Source of the DNA: JAIXWP01 sp044371755
GTDB lineage: Bacteria > Bacteroidota > Bacteroidia > Flavobacteriales_D > Sanyastnellaceae
Assembly: GCA_044371755.1 (NCBI GenBank)
Contig: JBILSZ010000003.1
Span: 1-64,000 of the forward strand
Reading direction: 5' to 3'
Length of the DNA stretch: 64,000 nucleotides
Shown here: piece after piece, positions 51,681-59,593 of the stretch
Layout: the number at the start of each line of letters is the position of its first letter
Numbering within the stretch: position 1 is the first letter of the stretch
Position numbers and translations under genes: made by a program
The notes under the pieces: generated by a model
Database searches by the model: none
Seen by the model: only the letters and a program-made list of their open reading frames with translations
Told to the model about the DNA's origin: nothing

Positions 51681-52706
51681 ATGGCAGGACACGCAAAACC
51701 TATCAGCAAAGAAGAACTTTGGGGCGGTGGACAATCACCCTTTAGCATCACTTATGGTAAAATGATGATGTGGTACTTCCTCGTATCGGATGCATTGACA
51801 TTCGGAGGATTGCTCACAGCATACGGTGTAATTCGTCACGGAAGCACAGAGGCTTGGCCTGTAGGTGAACAAGTGTTCGAAGCATTACCAGGTCTTCACG
51901 ACAGCTACCCGTTGGTGTACGTAGCCTTAATGACCTTCATCCTCATTATCTCTTCTGTAACTATGGTATTGGCTGTTGAAGCTGGTCATAGAAATGACAA
52001 GAAGGGCGTGGTGAAATGGTTGGGATATACAGTCATTGGTGGTTTCTTCTTCCTCGGCTCTCAGGCTTGGGAATGGTCTCACTTTATTCACGGTTCTGGT
52101 GGAGGATTTCAAATTGAAACACCATTGACGGTGACTGCTAAGAACGAAGCAGGCGAAGAATTCAAGATGGAATTGAATGCAGGATCTTGGGTGCATATGG
52201 ATACCAAATTTGGTCATGCTTATGAGCATGCTCTCGAAGGACATGCGGCCCACGCTGATGCAAGTCACGGCGATCATGGTCATGCTGAACACGGAGATCA
52301 CGCACACGTGGATGCGAGCACTATGGTTCCTGAGAAATTAATTCTGAATAAATACACTTTGGAATACGTTGAAGGCAAAGATTTGCGCAAGCTCATCGTG
52401 GAAGGTGAAGATGTGAAGAAAATCTGGGCAAGCAAAGCAGACAATACTGTAGTGTTTGGCGCTAACCTTAGTAAAAATGAATATGCAGTGCAGCAACAGT
52501 ATGCAAATTTCTTCTTCTTCGTTACTGGATTCCACGGTTTCCACGTATTCTCTGGTGTTGTAATCAATATCATCGTTTGGTTAATGGCACTCAGAGGAGT
52601 ATTTGAAAGAAGAGGTCACTATGAGATGATCGAGAAGATCGGTTTGTATTGGCACTTTGTAGATTTGGTATGGGTATTCGTATTCACCTTCTTCTACCTT
52701 GTATAA
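51681..52706 (+). CDS. Cytochrome c oxidase subunit III (second copy) with His-rich insertion
   Basis: The 341-residue protein starts at the ATG 51681 (MAGHAKPISKEEL). Helices include KMMMWYFLVSDALTFGGLL, WLGYTVIGGFFFLGSQAWEWSHFI, FFFFVTGFHGFHVFSGVVINI and the C-terminal GLYWHFVDLVWVFVFTFFYLV, the last two being signature elements of subunit III. A soluble insertion between helices carries about ten His in residues 179-209 (AYEHALEGHAAHADASHGD, then HGHAEHGDHAHVD). A 156-bp gap separates it from the first copy and may hold its own promoter. Subunits I and II are outside the window. Confidence 0.93.
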   Translation: MAGHAKPISKEELWGGGQSPFSITYGKMMMWYFLVSDALTFGGLLTAYGVIRHGSTEAWPVGEQVFEALPGLHDSYPLVYVALMTFILIISSVTMVLAVEAGHRNDKKGVVKWLGYTVIGGFFFLGSQAWEWSHFIHGSGGGFQIETPLTVTAKNEAGEEFKMELNAGSWVHMDTKFGHAYEHALEGHAAHADASHGDHGHAEHGDHAHVDASTMVPEKLILNKYTLEYVEGKDLRKLIVEGEDVKKIWASKADNTVVFGANLSKNEYAVQQQYANFFFFVTGFHGFHVFSGVVINIIVWLMALRGVFERRGHYEMIEKIGLYWHFVDLVWVFVFTFFYLV

Positions 52707-52743
52707 TTCAACGAAATAACTAACCATCGAAATTAAAATAGAA

Positions 52744-53121
52744 ATGGAAAGAGACGATTTGCATGTAAATGATAGCTATGCTATCAATGCTACACACACA
52801 GAAGAAGAAGGCAAGAAGATTCGCAAGAAACTCTACAATGTGACCATTTTGTTGACTTTGCTGACGATAGTTGAAGTTTTCATGGGAGTGTTTTTTAAAA
52901 GAAATGGAACATTCGAGTGGGAGGTAATCAAGCTTGGATTTATTGTTCTCACATTGGTGAAAGCAGCATATATCGTTTTGGTATTTATGCACCTTGGTGA
53001 GGAAAGAAGAAATTTGAAATATGTGATCCTTTTGCCGTATGCGTTGTTTATCATGTATCTAATATTTATCGGACTAACCGAGGGATTAGCAACACATGAC
53101 GCATACAACACATTCCGCTAA
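52744..53121 (+). CDS. Cytochrome c oxidase subunit IV family protein
   Basis: The 125-residue protein has three helices: YNVTILLTLLTIVEVFMGVFF (about 32-52), VIKLGFIVLTLVKAAYIVLVFMHLG (about 61-85, ending in the family HLG) and VILLPYALFIMYLIFIGLTEG. This is the small COX4/CyoD-like membrane subunit with ordinary length. It is cotranscribed with the subunit III genes and followed by the Sco-like gene. Confidence 0.9.
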   Translation: MERDDLHVNDSYAINATHTEEEGKKIRKKLYNVTILLTLLTIVEVFMGVFFKRNGTFEWEVIKLGFIVLTLVKAAYIVLVFMHLGEERRNLKYVILLPYALFIMYLIFIGLTEGLATHDAYNTFR

Positions 53122-53128
53122 GAAAGAA

Positions 53129-53803
53129 ATGTCTAATAGCAATAAATGGAAAAAGTATATCGGCCTTATCGGTATACTTTTTTTGTTTCCACTCACGTGG
53201 TTATTGATTTTTGGGGTTGGGGGAAAACACAACTTTAATACTCTGAAGTACTACGGTCCTGAGGCGGAAGGCATGTTAGATAGCTCAGGCTACATTATTC
53301 CTCCCTTTGTTTTTCAAAACCAAGATGGCGAGGCATTTAGTTCTGACTCGTTAAAGGGTAAGGTATGGTTAGCTGCATTTTATTCAATGAATAATCCGCA
53401 CATCAAAGACATTACCGATCGCTTGCTGACATTGAATTTCCGATATCGAAAAGAGCCAGATATTTACATCGTTAGCTTTTCTACAGACTGCGACTATGAT
53501 CAACCTGCTGTGTTGAAGCCCTACATTGAAGCGAACACCAGGTACAACGAGTTTCCAAGGAAATGGCAGTTCTTAACTGGTGATCAACAGGCGATGGGCG
53601 GAATTATCAGAAATGGTTTTTTATTGAATAACCCCAAGGAAGAAGCCATCTTCCGGTTGATCGATGACAAAGGGCATATTCGCGGTCTATATGGCAATAC
53701 AGAATTCCACTTCAAGAATGCAATTGAAGACATTGCTTTGTTAAAGAAAGAGATAGATTTAAAACGATACCATGAGCGCAAGGCAAAAGAAAAGACCAAT
53801 TAG
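53129..53803 (+). CDS. Sco-like thioredoxin-fold protein without copper ligands
   Basis: The 224-residue membrane-anchored protein (helix about 10-31) has a thioredoxin-like fold resembling SCO1/SenC: IPPFVFQNQDGEAFSSDSLKGKVWLAAFYSMNNPH, then IYIVSFSTDCDYD, then FRLIDDKGHIRGLYG. Where Sco proteins have CxxxC, this one has MNNPH (about 87-91). The His of the copper site (before the IVLLD strand) is also missing, so it should not bind copper by the known Sco chemistry. It directly precedes an intact Sco gene (32 bp overlap). I chose the ATG at 53129; an ATG at 53096 lies in the subunit IV gene. Confidence 0.85.
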   Translation: MSNSNKWKKYIGLIGILFLFPLTWLLIFGVGGKHNFNTLKYYGPEAEGMLDSSGYIIPPFVFQNQDGEAFSSDSLKGKVWLAAFYSMNNPHIKDITDRLLTLNFRYRKEPDIYIVSFSTDCDYDQPAVLKPYIEANTRYNEFPRKWQFLTGDQQAMGGIIRNGFLLNNPKEEAIFRLIDDKGHIRGLYGNTEFHFKNAIEDIALLKKEIDLKRYHERKAKEKTN

Positions 53804-54461
53804 TCTGCTGACCCTAGCATTCATGATAGTTTTGTTATCATCCTGCAATGAAGGTGGTGATACCAAAACAAGTGAGGAAGAAAGGCTTCCGTATATCGGG
53901 ATGCATGAAGTAGAATTGATCAAACAAGCTGATGGTGAATTCAAAACAGACAGTATTTACTATACTATCCCAAAGTTTTCTTTTATCAATCAAGATTCGG
54001 TTGAAGTGTCACACCACGATTATTTAGGTAAAATATCCGTTGTAGACTTCTTTTTTTCGAATTGTCCGAGCATTTGTCCAATGCTGAGTGCTCAAATGGT
54101 AAGGGTTCAGGAGAGTGTAAAGAAGCAGGGAATTTCTGCGAATGTTAAGTTTTTATCTCATACAGTGGATCCTGCGCGTGATACGCCCAGCAGATTAAAG
54201 GAATATGCTGACCTCATTGGTGCTGATTTAAGTAGTTGGAATTTTGTAACAGGAAAAGCAGAAGACCTCTATTATCAGGCAGAGACGGGTTATATGCTCA
54301 GTGCATTCCCATCAGATAGCGCAGAGGGAGGCTTTTTTCACACAGATAAGATCGTACTTTTAGATAAGCAAATGCATATAAGAGGATTGTACGACGGCAC
54401 TTCAACACAAAGCGTCGATAAACTAATCGAAGATATTGTTGTTTTAATAAGAGAAAAGTAG
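53772..54461 (+). CDS. SCO1/SenC-family copper chaperone lipoprotein
   Basis: Delivers copper to the CuA site of oxidase subunit II or keeps its cysteines reduced. The 229-residue protein has a basic start, a lipobox with acceptor Cys25 (IVLLSSC) and the Sco domain: VVDFFFSNCPSICPMLSAQM (Cys98 and Cys102), FLSHTVDPARDTPSRLKEYAD, and FFHTDKIVLLD with the conserved His190. All three ligands are present. It overlaps the cysteine-less Sco-like gene by 32 bp and precedes DUF420. Confidence 0.93.
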   Translation: MSARQKKRPISLLTLAFMIVLLSSCNEGGDTKTSEEERLPYIGMHEVELIKQADGEFKTDSIYYTIPKFSFINQDSVEVSHHDYLGKISVVDFFFSNCPSICPMLSAQMVRVQESVKKQGISANVKFLSHTVDPARDTPSRLKEYADLIGADLSSWNFVTGKAEDLYYQAETGYMLSAFPSDSAEGGFFHTDKIVLLDKQMHIRGLYDGTSTQSVDKLIEDIVVLIREK

Positions 54462-54463
54462 AA

Positions 54464-55018
54464 ATGGTCATGGAAGGCTTAACACCAGCATTACAAAAGA
54501 ATGATAAAAGAGCACGCTTGCTCATATTTTTGGTTTCAGGAATAGTGTTCGTAGCCGTTGTAGCGCTCAAATATTTGAAACTTGATGTAGAGTTGGGTTT
54601 TGATGTTCACCTTTTTGCAAAAGCGAATGCTACTATCAATGGAACGGTGGCGATGCTCTTGGTATTTGGACTAATTACCGCAAAAGCGAAAAAATATGTT
54701 TTGCACAAAAGGATTATGCTGGCCTCCATGCTACTCTCCGTGTTGTTTCTTGTGAGTTATATCGCTTATCACTTATTGACAGCCGAGACGAAGTTTCCAG
54801 TAGATGCTCCTTATAGATCTCTGTACTTACTAATATTGGGGACTCATATTCTACTAGCTGGCTTGATTTTGCCATTTATATTATTCTCTGCATACCGCGC
54901 CCTTATTGGTGAATATGCAGCGCATAAGAAACTGGTACGCATCACTTGGCCTATATGGTTTTATGTGGCGGTAACGGGTGTTGTAGTATATTTGATGATC
55001 AGTCCATATTACGTTTAA
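54464..55018 (+). CDS. DUF420 membrane protein
   Basis: The 184-residue protein has about five helices. The DUF420 family (CtaM-like) is repeatedly encoded with aa3/caa3 oxidase genes and is required for oxidase maturation in some bacteria. Features seen are INGTVAMLLVFGLITAKAKKYVLHKRIMLASM, YRSLYLLILGTHILLAGLILPF and KLVRITWPIWFYVAVTGVVVYLMI, the typical family ending. The three histidines in the helices could bind heme or copper. It starts 2 bp after the Sco stop. Confidence 0.92.
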   Translation: MVMEGLTPALQKNDKRARLLIFLVSGIVFVAVVALKYLKLDVELGFDVHLFAKANATINGTVAMLLVFGLITAKAKKYVLHKRIMLASMLLSVLFLVSYIAYHLLTAETKFPVDAPYRSLYLLILGTHILLAGLILPFILFSAYRALIGEYAAHKKLVRITWPIWFYVAVTGVVVYLMISPYYV

Positions 55019-55023
55019 TTGAA

Positions 55024-55263
55024 ATGAAGATGTTTAGCAGAAAGATTTTACTTGTTGTCCTGTTTGTAACAGGCCAACTTTTATCGAACGCACAGTGCGC
55101 CATGTGTCGCGCTACGGCCGAAAATGCTAGCGAAAATGTGGATAAAGGAATAGGGGAGGGGCTCAATTCTGGGATTTTATACCTTATGGGTGCGCCCTAT
55201 ATACTACTTGCTGTCGTTGGATTTATCTTTTTCAGAAAGAAAATCGCAGCTCTTTTTAGGTAG
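55024..55263 (+). CDS. Small CxxC membrane protein in the oxidase cluster
   Basis: The 79-residue protein from the ATG 55024 has a signal peptide (MKMFSRKILLVVLFVTGQLLSNAQ), then CAMCRATAENASENVDKG with a CxxC pair right after the predicted cleavage site, and a C-terminal membrane helix (YLMGAPYILLAVVGFIFF) with basic end. The CAMC sequence suggests redox or metal binding on the periplasmic side. I do not know a named family. Position 5 bp after DUF420 supports an oxidase-assembly role, by inference only. Confidence 0.75.
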   Translation: MKMFSRKILLVVLFVTGQLLSNAQCAMCRATAENASENVDKGIGEGLNSGILYLMGAPYILLAVVGFIFFRKKIAALFR

Positions 55264-55296
55264 TCGTCAGATTGTTTTGTTAGTTTGGCCTAAAGG

Positions 55297-55314
55297 TTGT
55301 AATTTGCGTTACAA
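55297..55314. repeat. Inverted repeat TTGTAA-N6-TTACAA before the OmpA-family gene
   Basis: Perfect six-base half-sites about 35 bp before the ATG at 55350. They match the repeat at 39621-39636 except for spacing. Confidence 0.35.
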
Positions 55315-55349
55315 TTCTTAATTAGAACTTTTTTATAAGTCTCAGGCCA

Positions 55350-56081
55350 ATGAAAAATTTCATTATTTCAGTTGTTTGTCTTTTTATTTCGTTTGCATTT
55401 TCAAGCACTGCTTATTCTCAGTTTGTGCAAGAAAAAGCGATTGATTCTACGCGTGTAGAATTTGAAGACCAACAAATGATTATCAAAGTACTTGATGCAG
55501 CTACAGCTCAGAAAACTAGCGCTGATGTGGTAATCAAAGGTTTGAACCCACGAAAACCTGTGGTTTTAAAGAGTGTTTCAGACACCACATTGATCTTGAA
55601 ATCATATCGACTCTACACAGTATCGGTTGTGAAAGCAGGGTACATGTATTTTGCCCGTAAATTTTGGCCAGAAGAAAAACAAGTGCACGAAGAGAAGGTG
55701 AAACTTCAGCCGCTATCAATGGGTTTGCGCACAGACATTGAAGACATTACTTTTCTAGGAGATGAGACAGAGATTTATTTTAAATCAATTCCAGCACTTG
55801 AGGAATTAGTTAGTTTCCTTCAAGTAAATCCAAATGTGAAAATAAAAATCATTGGTCATGCCAATGGACCCAATACCTTGAAGCGAGGAGAAAGTTTTTA
55901 CAAAAAAGCATCTGAGAAAAGAGCAGAATCTGTAAGGGATTATTTAATAGAGCATGGCATAGAGCCAGGGCGTCTTGTAACTGGTGGTGCTGGAAACAAA
56001 GAGATGCTCTTCCCTGATCCTAAAACAGATTGGGAAACTCAAGCTAATCGACGCATCGAGATTGAAGTGATCGGATTATAA
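55350..56081 (+). CDS. OmpA-family envelope protein
   Basis: The 243-residue protein has a signal peptide (cut after STAYSQ, about residue 24). Residues about 35-115 form a beta-rich regulatory-like domain (IIKVLDAATAQKTSADVVIKG). The C-terminal OmpA/MotB domain contains ITFLGDETEIYFKSIPALEELVSFLQ and IKIIGHANGPNTLKRGES, ending NRRIEIEVIG; this domain binds peptidoglycan. The stretch KRAESVRDYLIEHGIEPGRL is typical. No clear partner nearby. Confidence 0.9.
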   Translation: MKNFIISVVCLFISFAFSSTAYSQFVQEKAIDSTRVEFEDQQMIIKVLDAATAQKTSADVVIKGLNPRKPVVLKSVSDTTLILKSYRLYTVSVVKAGYMYFARKFWPEEKQVHEEKVKLQPLSMGLRTDIEDITFLGDETEIYFKSIPALEELVSFLQVNPNVKIKIIGHANGPNTLKRGESFYKKASEKRAESVRDYLIEHGIEPGRLVTGGAGNKEMLFPDPKTDWETQANRRIEIEVIGL

Positions 56082-56146
56082 TTTCTCCTTTCGTCAGTCC
56101 ATAGTACCATTAAAAAATATTCTCTGAATAAAGAGATTGAACGCAT

Positions 56147-56154
56147 TAAGTTTG
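56147..56154 (+). promoter_or_regulatory. Predicted -7 box TAAGTTTG for tolC-like/MFP/tsaB
   Basis: Exact TAnnTTTG match, 21 nt before the ATG at 56176. It supports that ATG over an earlier in-frame TTG at 56137. Confidence 0.55.
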
Positions 56155-56175
56155 TTTGGCAATACCGATAAGCTT

Positions 56176-57606
56176 ATGCGTTTTTTATTTTTCATATTAT
56201 TTTCCTTTATATCCGCTGTTGCATTCAGTCAGGATTCTTGGACATTGGAAAAATGCATCGAGCATGCATTGACCAATAATATTTCCATCAAGCAATCAGA
56301 ATTGAGTCTTGAGATCAATCAAATTGACCGAAAGGAGGCAATTGGTGGACTTCTACCAAATCTAAATGCTCAAGGCGGATTTGGATTCAACTGGGGGCAG
56401 CGTATCGACCCATTCACTAACCAATTCGCATCGGAAAGAATTGAAAGTGGAAATGTGGGAATCGCAACTAGCGTCAATTTATTTAGTGGCTTCCGTCAGT
56501 GGAATCTTATTAAGCGAGCAGAACTCAGCGCTGAGGCAGGCAAATGGAATTTGGAAAAAATGAAGAATGATATTGCCTTGAACGTTGCAACTGCGTTTTT
56601 GAATGTAGTCATCAATCAAGAAGTATTAGCAATAGCCGAGTCGAATTTATCTGCCTCTGATGCACAAGCCACACGCATTTCAAAACTGGTAGCTGCTGGT
56701 TCTTTAGCCGAAGGCAATTTGAATGACATTCTCGCGCAGCGAGCATCCGATGATGCTTCGAGAGTGGCTGCTGAAAACAACGTTTATCTTGCTAAGTTAT
56801 CTTTGATTCAGTTGCTACAACTCAGTTTGAAACCCGAGGCATTTTCAATTGTAGTTCCGAACATTGAAGACTTGGAGTCTGCTAGAATGATAGAAAATGT
56901 GGATGTGATTGTTTCTTCCGCAGTAAATAATTTCCCCGAAATCAAGAGCGCACAAGCGAATTTGCTGGTGGCGGAATACAATACTAAAATTGCGAAATCA
57001 GGAGCATATCCTTCTTTAAATGCTAGCTACAGCTATGGTTCGGGTTACTCTGGTGCGGCCAGAGTACTCAACGGAAGTCCTGATTCGCTTGCGTTTCCCG
57101 TAGGCCAAGTATTTGGAAGTGGTGACATCGTTTTTTCATTTCCTCAGCCTGTCTTTACTGAAAGTGATTATGCTGTAAAACCCTTGAATGATCAGTTAAG
57201 GGACAATGTGAATAGGAGTTTTTTTGTGAATCTGAACATTCCCATATTTAATGGATTTAGCAACCGTTCGGCAATAAAGCGGGCACAAGTAAATCAGATA
57301 ATCAGCAATTATCAATTAGAACAATCGAAGCTGACGTTGACACAAAATGTAGAGAGAGCATACGCTGACACCAGAGCAGCCTTATCAAATTACAATGCAG
57401 CTAAAATTAGTTTGGATGCTAGTGATAAAGCAATGAAATGGGCCGAAGCGAGATATACTCAAGGCGCTTCAAATCTCGTTGAATATAACGATGCGCGGGT
57501 GCGATTGGATAATGCGAGAGCAAACATGTTGCGCAATAAGTATGATTTTTTATTCAAGCTCAAGGTGCTTGATTTTTATATGGGTCAACCTATTAATTTG
57601 AAATAA
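56176..57606 (+). CDS. TolC-family outer-membrane efflux protein
   Basis: The 476-residue protein has a signal peptide (MRFLFFILFSFISAVAFSQ). Two long repeats of helical-strand type follow, the first with SWTLEKCIEHALTNNISIKQSELSLEIN and the second with EIKSAQANLLVAEYNTKIAKSGAYPSLN. The end helix is KAMKWAEARYTQGASNLVEYNDARVRLDNARANMLRNKY. This is the TolC trimeric duct fold. The stop shares a base with the start of the adaptor gene (TAATG). Confidence 0.92.
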   Translation: MRFLFFILFSFISAVAFSQDSWTLEKCIEHALTNNISIKQSELSLEINQIDRKEAIGGLLPNLNAQGGFGFNWGQRIDPFTNQFASERIESGNVGIATSVNLFSGFRQWNLIKRAELSAEAGKWNLEKMKNDIALNVATAFLNVVINQEVLAIAESNLSASDAQATRISKLVAAGSLAEGNLNDILAQRASDDASRVAAENNVYLAKLSLIQLLQLSLKPEAFSIVVPNIEDLESARMIENVDVIVSSAVNNFPEIKSAQANLLVAEYNTKIAKSGAYPSLNASYSYGSGYSGAARVLNGSPDSLAFPVGQVFGSGDIVFSFPQPVFTESDYAVKPLNDQLRDNVNRSFFVNLNIPIFNGFSNRSAIKRAQVNQIISNYQLEQSKLTLTQNVERAYADTRAALSNYNAAKISLDASDKAMKWAEARYTQGASNLVEYNDARVRLDNARANMLRNKYDFLFKLKVLDFYMGQPINLK

Positions 57607-58904
57607 TGAAAAAGTCTTGGAAAATAGTATTGGGAATTCTATGTGGAATTCTATTTCTCATCATTTTAATTTCCATTTTTAGTGGAGGCAAATCAGAGGT
57701 GGAAGTCACCACCGATAAAGTAATGAAGCGATCGATACTGGAAACGGTATCCGCATCAGGAAAACTGCAGCCTCAGACCGAAGTGAAGATTCAGTCAGAA
57801 GTGAGCGGGCAAATCGTGGAGCTGCCAGTGAAAGAAGGAGACCTGGTGGTGAAAGGACAACTACTGGTGCGCATCAATCCTGATTTATACACAGCAGCGT
57901 TGAATAGAGCTGAAGCTGCTTTGAATACAGCGAAATCAAATTTAGCGAGCTCAAGAGCGAGACTTGCTCAGGCAGAGGCACAATTTAAAGCACAGGAATT
58001 GAACTTTGAAAGACAGCGCCGATTGTTTGATGAAAAGGCTATCAGTAAGGCTGAGTTTGATAATGCCGTGAGTCAATACGAAACATCTAAAGCAGAGGTT
58101 GTAGCGGCGCGCGAAACAATAAACGGAGCTCAGTTTTCGATCGAAAGTGCTCAAGCTTCGAAAAATGAAGCAGCGGATAACTTGAAGCGTACAACTATCA
58201 TGGCGCCGATGAGCGGCACTGTGACAGCGTTAACGAAAGAAATTGGGGAGACAGTATTGGGAAATAATATGATGAGCGGTGATGTAATCATGAAGATTAG
58301 CGCTCTCAATACTATGGAGGTGAATGTGGAGGTAAATGAAAGTGATATCGTGCGAGTGAATGTTGGAGATAGCGCAGTGGTAGAGGTGGATGCATTTCAG
58401 GACGTGAAGTTCAAAGGCATTGTAACAGAAATTGGAAATACTGCATTAAATGCGCTCACAGGGGCTGCATTGACAACCAATGAGGTTACTAATTTTTCAG
58501 TAAAAATTCTGGTGTTGGAAGAGTCGTATGCCGACTTGTTGAAAGGACAAGCTGCCGGATACTCTCCATTTAAACCGGGAATGAGTGCTACCGTAGATAT
58601 TGAAACAGAACGCGTAGTAGATGTAATCACAGTGCCTATTAAAGCAGTGACCTCCCGCGATGACACGTCAGCGGTCAAGAGTGATGAAGAGATGAAATTG
58701 AAAGAACCAATCATTGCCGTGTTTCTTTATAACGAAAGCAACGAGGCAATCATCAGAGAGGTTAAAACTGGCGCACAAGATGATGAGTACATTCATATCA
58801 AAGAAGGATTGAAAGAAGGCGATGAGGTGATTACCGGTCCTTATGAGGAAGTGTCAAAACGACTGAAGAATAAGGATAAGGTAAAAAAGGAAGTGGAAAA
58901 ATGA
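57606..58904 (+). CDS. Efflux periplasmic adaptor (HlyD/MacA-like membrane-fusion protein)
   Basis: The 432-residue protein has an N-terminal membrane anchor (about 6-27). A split lipoyl domain (EVSGQIVELPVKEGDLVVKGQLLVRI; APMSGTVTALTKEIGETVLG) flanks a long helical hairpin (about 97-185, rich in Ala, Gln, Glu), followed by beta-barrel and membrane-proximal domains. Together with the TolC-like protein it should bridge an inner-membrane pump and the outer membrane. No pump gene (MacB or RND) is in the neighbourhood. It overlaps tsaB by 4 bp. Confidence 0.92.
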   Translation: MKKSWKIVLGILCGILFLIILISIFSGGKSEVEVTTDKVMKRSILETVSASGKLQPQTEVKIQSEVSGQIVELPVKEGDLVVKGQLLVRINPDLYTAALNRAEAALNTAKSNLASSRARLAQAEAQFKAQELNFERQRRLFDEKAISKAEFDNAVSQYETSKAEVVAARETINGAQFSIESAQASKNEAADNLKRTTIMAPMSGTVTALTKEIGETVLGNNMMSGDVIMKISALNTMEVNVEVNESDIVRVNVGDSAVVEVDAFQDVKFKGIVTEIGNTALNALTGAALTTNEVTNFSVKILVLEESYADLLKGQAAGYSPFKPGMSATVDIETERVVDVITVPIKAVTSRDDTSAVKSDEEMKLKEPIIAVFLYNESNEAIIREVKTGAQDDEYIHIKEGLKEGDEVITGPYEEVSKRLKNKDKVKKEVEK

Positions 58905-59575
58905 TCTTGTGTATAGAGACTTCGGCATTGAATTGCTCGGTGGCACTTTTTGATGCTACTGGGTTAATAGACGCATTGGAGTCGCATGACGCACAGTATA
59001 CACATGCGGAGAAATTGCATGTCTTTATTGATGGTCTTTTGAAAAAAAATCAATTGTCGCCTTCATCATTGCAAGCGGTAGCAGTGAGCAGTGGACCTGG
59101 ATCATACACAGGACTTCGTATCGGAGTTACAGCAGCGAAAGGTTTATGCTACGCCTTAGGAATCCCTTTGATATCGGTGAGTACATTGGAAGCACTTCAA
59201 AAACATCTTTCAAGTGATCATAAGTTCGCCGCTTTTATTCCTATGATTGACGCGCGTAGAAGAGAGGTTTACATGCAGGTGTTTGATGAACACGCTGTGG
59301 CTCAGACTACGGTGGAAGCCCGAATCATCGATGAAGCTTACTTGCAGGCCTGCGCTGCCGATACCGTGATCTTTGGTGATGGTGCAGAAAAATTTAAGGA
59401 TATAAAACCACCACATGTTACGATCATTGATGGTGTTTTTCCCAGTGCTTCGATGATTGGGAATATTGCTTGGACAAAATTTGTTCAGCAAGATTTTGAG
59501 AATGTGGCGTACTTCGAACCATTTTATCTTAAAGATTTCATAGCTGGCACGCCCAAAAAATCTGTTTTGGATTAG
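58901..59575 (+). CDS. tsaB: tRNA threonylcarbamoyladenosine biosynthesis protein TsaB
   Basis: Partner of TsaD and TsaE in making t6A37 on ANN-decoding tRNAs. The 224-residue ASKHA-fold protein has ILCIETSALNCSVALFD, the signature AVAVSSGPGSYTGLRIGVTAAKGLCYALG (about 64-92), and PMIDARRREVYMQVF. Its ATG overlaps the adaptor stop, so it shares the transcript of the efflux genes, an odd functional mix. Confidence 0.95.
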   Translation: MILCIETSALNCSVALFDATGLIDALESHDAQYTHAEKLHVFIDGLLKKNQLSPSSLQAVAVSSGPGSYTGLRIGVTAAKGLCYALGIPLISVSTLEALQKHLSSDHKFAAFIPMIDARRREVYMQVFDEHAVAQTTVEARIIDEAYLQACAADTVIFGDGAEKFKDIKPPHVTIIDGVFPSASMIGNIAWTKFVQQDFENVAYFEPFYLKDFIAGTPKKSVLD

Positions 59576-59581
59576 ATTTCT

Positions 59582-59589
59582 TATCTTTG
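59582..59589 (+). promoter_or_regulatory. Predicted -7 box TATCTTTG, 4 nt before the Rieske-like lipoprotein start
   Basis: Exact TAnnTTTG match with a GTAT spacer to the ATG at 59594. Confidence 0.55.
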
Positions 59590-59593
59590 GTAT

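Noticed and set aside
53129..53803. Cysteine-less Sco-like gene as a pseudogene
   Set aside because: Full length, membrane anchor and fold motifs kept, translationally overlapped with an intact Sco; no stops or frameshifts.
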